8,430 nt of DNA from Pedobacter sp. UBA2067 (GTDB taxonomy: Bacteria > Bacteroidota > Bacteroidia > Sphingobacteriales > Sphingobacteriaceae), in NCBI GenBank assembly GCA_002333205.1, contig DDAD01000003.1:68426-76855 (forward strand), given 5' to 3'. Made by a program: the position numbers and the translations under genes. The number at the start of each line of letters is the position of its first letter. Within the stretch, counting starts at the first letter, position 1. The notes beneath the pieces were generated by a model. It saw nothing but the letters and a program-made list of their open reading frames with translations. It did not search any database and was not told the origin of the DNA. Shown here in pieces: positions 6,040 to 8,430 of the stretch.

Positions 6040-7302
6040 TTGTGGTTTGTTTTTGTAAATGTATAAGCCTTTGATTTTCAATTTCTCACCCAACCGGTCG
6101 CGTGCTTCTTTAGCGCTATTTTCGTCCTTTAACGTGGCGATACTCATCTTTAGTCTCTTACCAGGTGCGTTCTGAACTAATTTAGCCTTGATGCCGCTCT
6201 TTTTCATGGTCTCTATAAACCAGCTTGCTTCCTTTTCATTCAAAACAGAAGCGCCGATTACCTCATAGGTAGTAACGGTATCCGCAGCAGCTTTAGCCAC
6301 CGGCTGCACGGATTTCACGGTATCTGATGAAGGTGCTTTCTCCATCTTAATATTCGCTGCAGCCAGACTGTCGGCCTGTGTCGTAGAATCCAGAATTTCC
6401 TGCTCTCGCGCTACACGGGCAAGGCTGTCTGCCTTAATCTTGTCAGTAGCTGCAGTCGGAACAGTCGGTTCTTCTGTGAAAGAGCTCGATATTCTTGGAT
6501 ACAGGTAGTAAGCGGCAATGCTCAGCAATAAGATCGCTAGTAAAATGACAGCTACCTTCGTGAGCAATGAGCCACCTTCAGCCGGTTTTTCTTCTTTGAT
6601 GGTATAGTTGATACGGTTCTCAATGATCGGGCGTCTGATTTCGTTCAGCAGCTGTTCATTGGTTTCCTTACCTGGATTCTCTTCTTCCAGGAGATTTTCA
6701 GTAATGATCGCCTCCTGTTTACTTTCAGGTGCTGGTGCAGATACTTGCTCTGGCGCAGGCGCTTCTTCGGCTACAACCGTACTCACCGGAATGGTTACAG
6801 GGATTACCGGAGTAACCGGGATAATCGTAACGGCCTCTTCCGGAGCCTCAACCTCTGGTACTTCAGCAGCCGGCGCCTCAAGAACCGGCTCGTTGGAGAC
6901 AGGCTCCTGGATTTTAGGTAAACCGAAGAACTCCCGGCCTGGTTTAAAGGCCGCATCTTGTTCCAACACAACTTGTCCATTCATCTGGCGCAGTACACCA
7001 ATCGGACTAAAGTCAGCATAACCCTGATCGGCCAATTGCTGGCTGAGCAGAATCGCAAACCGGCTGATTGCATCTGCTGCAACCTCCCGGCTTATATTTT
7101 CCTTTGCCACCAGCTCGTTAATCAACAAACTGGAGTCGCTTATTTCCTTTTTAAATGCTGTAGTAGATCCGGGAGGAAGAAAAGAACGGCTTACGCTATC
7201 ATATCTACCTGGAGATTTCTTTTTATAAATGGTTCCAAAGCCATCAATTCCGACTTCTTTATGAAACTGAATTAACTCAGCTACGTACTTTACTATCTCC
7301 AT
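6037..7302 (-). CDS. HU-CCDC81-like / SPOR-domain transmembrane protein
   Basis: This is a 421-residue single-pass membrane protein. Residues about 1-57 and 60-130 match, by recognition, the paired prokaryotic HU-CCDC81 domains found at the N-terminus of Bacteroidota SPOR proteins; these are distant relatives of the DNA-binding HU/IHF fold. A Glu/Pro/Val-rich linker (about 132-245) follows, with an unusual Ile-Pro-Val-Thr stretch around 159-177. A membrane helix spans about 246-268 (VAVILLAILLLSIAAYYLY). Then comes an Ala/Ser/Asp-rich periplasmic spacer and a C-terminal SPOR domain (about 344-419, ending GLYIYKNKP), a fold known to bind glycan strands stripped of stem peptides at division septa. 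The family is thought to link nucleoid or cytoplasmic partners to peptidoglycan; no enzymatic motif is visible. It lies one base ahead of exbB. The start at 7302 begins directly in the first HU-like domain and has no SD. Function and DNA binding are inferred, not shown. Confidence 0.82.
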   Translation of the reverse strand: MEIVKYVAELIQFHKEVGIDGFGTIYKKKSPGRYDSVSRSFLPPGSTTAFKKEISDSSLLINELVAKENISREVAADAISRFAILLSQQLADQGYADFSPIGVLRQMNGQVVLEQDAAFKPGREFFGLPKIQEPVSNEPVLEAPAAEVPEVEAPEEAVTIIPVTPVIPVTIPVSTVVAEEAPAPEQVSAPAPESKQEAIITENLLEEENPGKETNEQLLNEIRRPIIENRINYTIKEEKPAEGGSLLTKVAVILLAILLLSIAAYYLYPRISSSFTEEPTVPTAATDKIKADSLARVAREQEILDSTTQADSLAAANIKMEKAPSSDTVKSVQPVAKAAADTVTTYEVIGASVLNEKEASWFIETMKKSGIKAKLVQNAPGKRLKMSIATLKDENSAKEARDRLGEKLKIKGLYIYKNKPQ

Positions 7303-7307
7303 CGGGG

Positions 7308-7338
7308 TAAAAATAAATTATAATTCTATAGTAAGCAA
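7308..7338 (-). promoter_or_regulatory. Weak candidate promoter before the HU-SPOR/exb unit
   Basis: In the 53-nt gap after the barrel gene, the minus strand has TTG (7338-7336), then 20 nt, then TATTTTTA (7315-7308), one mismatch from the Bacteroidota -7 consensus TAnnTTTG. Transcription would begin at or very near the ATG at 7302, making a leaderless or near-leaderless message. The gap is AT-rich, so chance matches are likely. No terminator hairpin is visible in it, so read-through from the barrel gene is equally possible. Confidence 0.2.
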
Positions 7339-7355
7339 TTAATAAGCGAAATGCA

Positions 7356-8430
7356 CTAGAATGAATAGCTGATACCTCCAAATACGTTCAGACCAATGTT
7401 GTCATAGTACAAGAAGCGGTTATTGTTTGAATTCATCAAATTATTAACCTTCAGGAATGCACCAAACTGCTTGTTAATCTTATAATCGGCACCCAGGCCT
7501 AGATCTACAAAACCTTTCATCGTTACGATGTTCTCAATGCTTGGATCAGGAACGGTATATGGCAGAAGAGGTTGTGCGGTATAAACCTTTGCTTTGGTCT
7601 CACCCTGCATGTAAACAGCTGCATTAAAACTAAGCTGCTCATTGAAGTTGAATAATAGGTTAGAGCTTAAACGTGCCTGAGGTTTAAACCAGCTTTCACT
7701 TTCTGAAGCGGGTTTGTACTGCTCCATCGTCAAACCACCGGTCCACCGTAATGCATCACTAACTTGTACGGTAATTTCGCCGTTAATTCCGGTTAATTTC
7801 ATATTTCCGAAGTCATAGATCACATCAAACCGGTTTACTGCAGCAAAGTTGTTCACGAACAATGGCATATCAGTGATCTTCTTGTGGTAAGCTTTGATCT
7901 TATAGCCAAAACCTGCACCACCTGTTCCTTTGATACCTGCAGTGATGCTCATTTTCTCCACGGTATTTTGGATTCGGATATCGCTGTTTAGGAAAGGGTT
8001 CTCATCCGTAAGCGCTTTCATACTGTTACGGTTTACGTCACCTTTAAGTTCTCCGAATATCTGCAGGTAATCGGGTACCAGGGTGAAATCTGCCGTTACT
8101 AAAGGGAAAATTCTGGTGGTTGAAAAGTCACCGAATTCCTGTACAAAGTTTATCCCTGCATTAATCTTTACACCACTTGCCTGTAAGCGGATGTATGGAT
8201 TTAAGCGCAGTAAGTTATTCGCGATTTTGGTGGTCACACTCTTCGTAGATCCAAAGTCCAGACCGGCTGCAAGTCCGAGGTTAAAGCTCTGAATACGTTT
8301 ATTCAGATAACCATTTACGGTGATTGCATTTTCTCTGGCGTCATATTTATCACCCCAAAGGTATCCGTTGATTTTAGCAGCATAACTTAAAGCGTCTTCA
8401 TCCGTGCTGTAGCGATTTACCACTTCACCT
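7356..8430 (-). CDS. Outer-membrane beta-barrel protein, C-terminal part (runs off right edge)
   Basis: About 357 residues are present and the frame is still open at base 8430, so the true start lies outside; the internal GTG at 8423 is not a believable start. The sequence is a run of alternating polar/hydrophobic strands with aromatic girdle residues (for example INGYLWGDKYD, ITVNGYLNKRI, LRLNPYIRLQASG). It ends in GGISYSF, a terminal aromatic beta-signal recognised by the BAM machinery. The last 35 residues (AFLKVNNLMN, then the FLYYDN region) resemble the closing strands of TonB-dependent receptors, where a V-x-NL-x-N motif is common. No plug domain or TonB box can be seen because the N-terminus is missing. 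Its place directly upstream of the TonB motor genes supports a TonB-dependent receptor, but a non-TonB porin-like barrel cannot be excluded, and the ligand is unknown. Confidence 0.75.
   Translation of the reverse strand, partial: GEVVNRYSTDEDALSYAAKINGYLWGDKYDARENAITVNGYLNKRIQSFNLGLAAGLDFGSTKSVTTKIANNLLRLNPYIRLQASGVKINAGINFVQEFGDFSTTRIFPLVTADFTLVPDYLQIFGELKGDVNRNSMKALTDENPFLNSDIRIQNTVEKMSITAGIKGTGGAGFGYKIKAYHKKITDMPLFVNNFAAVNRFDVIYDFGNMKLTGINGEITVQVSDALRWTGGLTMEQYKPASESESWFKPQARLSSNLLFNFNEQLSFNAAVYMQGETKAKVYTAQPLLPYTVPDPSIENIVTMKGFVDLGLGADYKINKQFGAFLKVNNLMNSNNNRFLYYDNIGLNVFGGISYSF

Noticed and set aside
6608..7275. Two overlapping plus-strand open frames opposite the HU-SPOR gene
   Set aside because: The Ser/Thr/Gly-rich translation of the first mirrors the Pro/Glu/Val-rich linker on the minus strand, and neither has a recognisable domain.
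8421..8423. GTG as a possible start of the barrel gene
   Set aside because: The frame stays open to the window edge, no signal peptide follows, and the residues after it already look like barrel strands, so the gene is 5'-truncated by the window.
1..8430. Search for CRISPR arrays, insertion sequences, tRNA/rRNA genes, toxin-antitoxin or defence genes
   Set aside because: No regularly spaced repeats, transposase-like frames, terminal inverted repeats or RNA-gene signatures were seen by eye. Genes are densely packed and all on one strand, with gaps of at most about 100 nt.

Overview
The window most likely comes from a member of the Bacteroidota, probably a Sphingobacteriaceae/Chitinophagaceae-type soil or water bacterium. 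Three things point there: no start codon has a convincing Shine-Dalgarno sequence; an HU-CCDC81/SPOR protein sits next to ExbB, ExbD and a Bacteroidota-style TonB; and the secreted phosphatase is of the PafA type. The genus is an inference and cannot be fixed from this sequence. All eight genes lie on the minus strand, so the window is read from right to left.

Layout in transcription order. The 3' part of an outer-membrane beta-barrel gene (7356-8430), probably a TonB-dependent receptor, enters from the right edge. After 53 nt comes a membrane-anchored protein with cytoplasmic HU-like domains and a periplasmic SPOR domain (6037-7302). It is followed almost without spacing by exbB (5325-6035), exbD (4924-5325) and tonB (4109-4924); the exbB/exbD and exbD/tonB junctions are both TAATG stop/start overlaps. 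After 27 nt comes folC (2795-4081), and after 69 nt a secreted PafA-like alkaline phosphatase (1058-2725). A strong intrinsic terminator (about 984-1020) closes this run. A candidate promoter immediately beyond it drives the last gene, a fused B12-dependent acyl-CoA mutase of the IcmF type (1-954), whose C-terminal two thirds lie outside the window.

How the genes fit together. ExbB, ExbD and TonB form the inner-membrane motor that powers TonB-dependent outer-membrane transport, and the barrel protein upstream is a plausible client. The HU-SPOR protein could connect nucleoid or cytoplasm to peptidoglycan at the site of the motor or the septum; this is inference from domain content and gene order. 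folC (folate metabolism) and the phosphatase are probably cotranscribed passengers. IcmF is a separate transcription unit for branched acyl-CoA metabolism.

The window reads as ordinary, well-conserved core Bacteroidota chromosome. I saw no mobile elements, CRISPR arrays, rRNA or tRNA genes, or signs of recent transfer, and no evidence of a wholly new system. The most interesting point is the tight coupling of a putative DNA-binding, peptidoglycan-binding transmembrane protein to a TonB motor.
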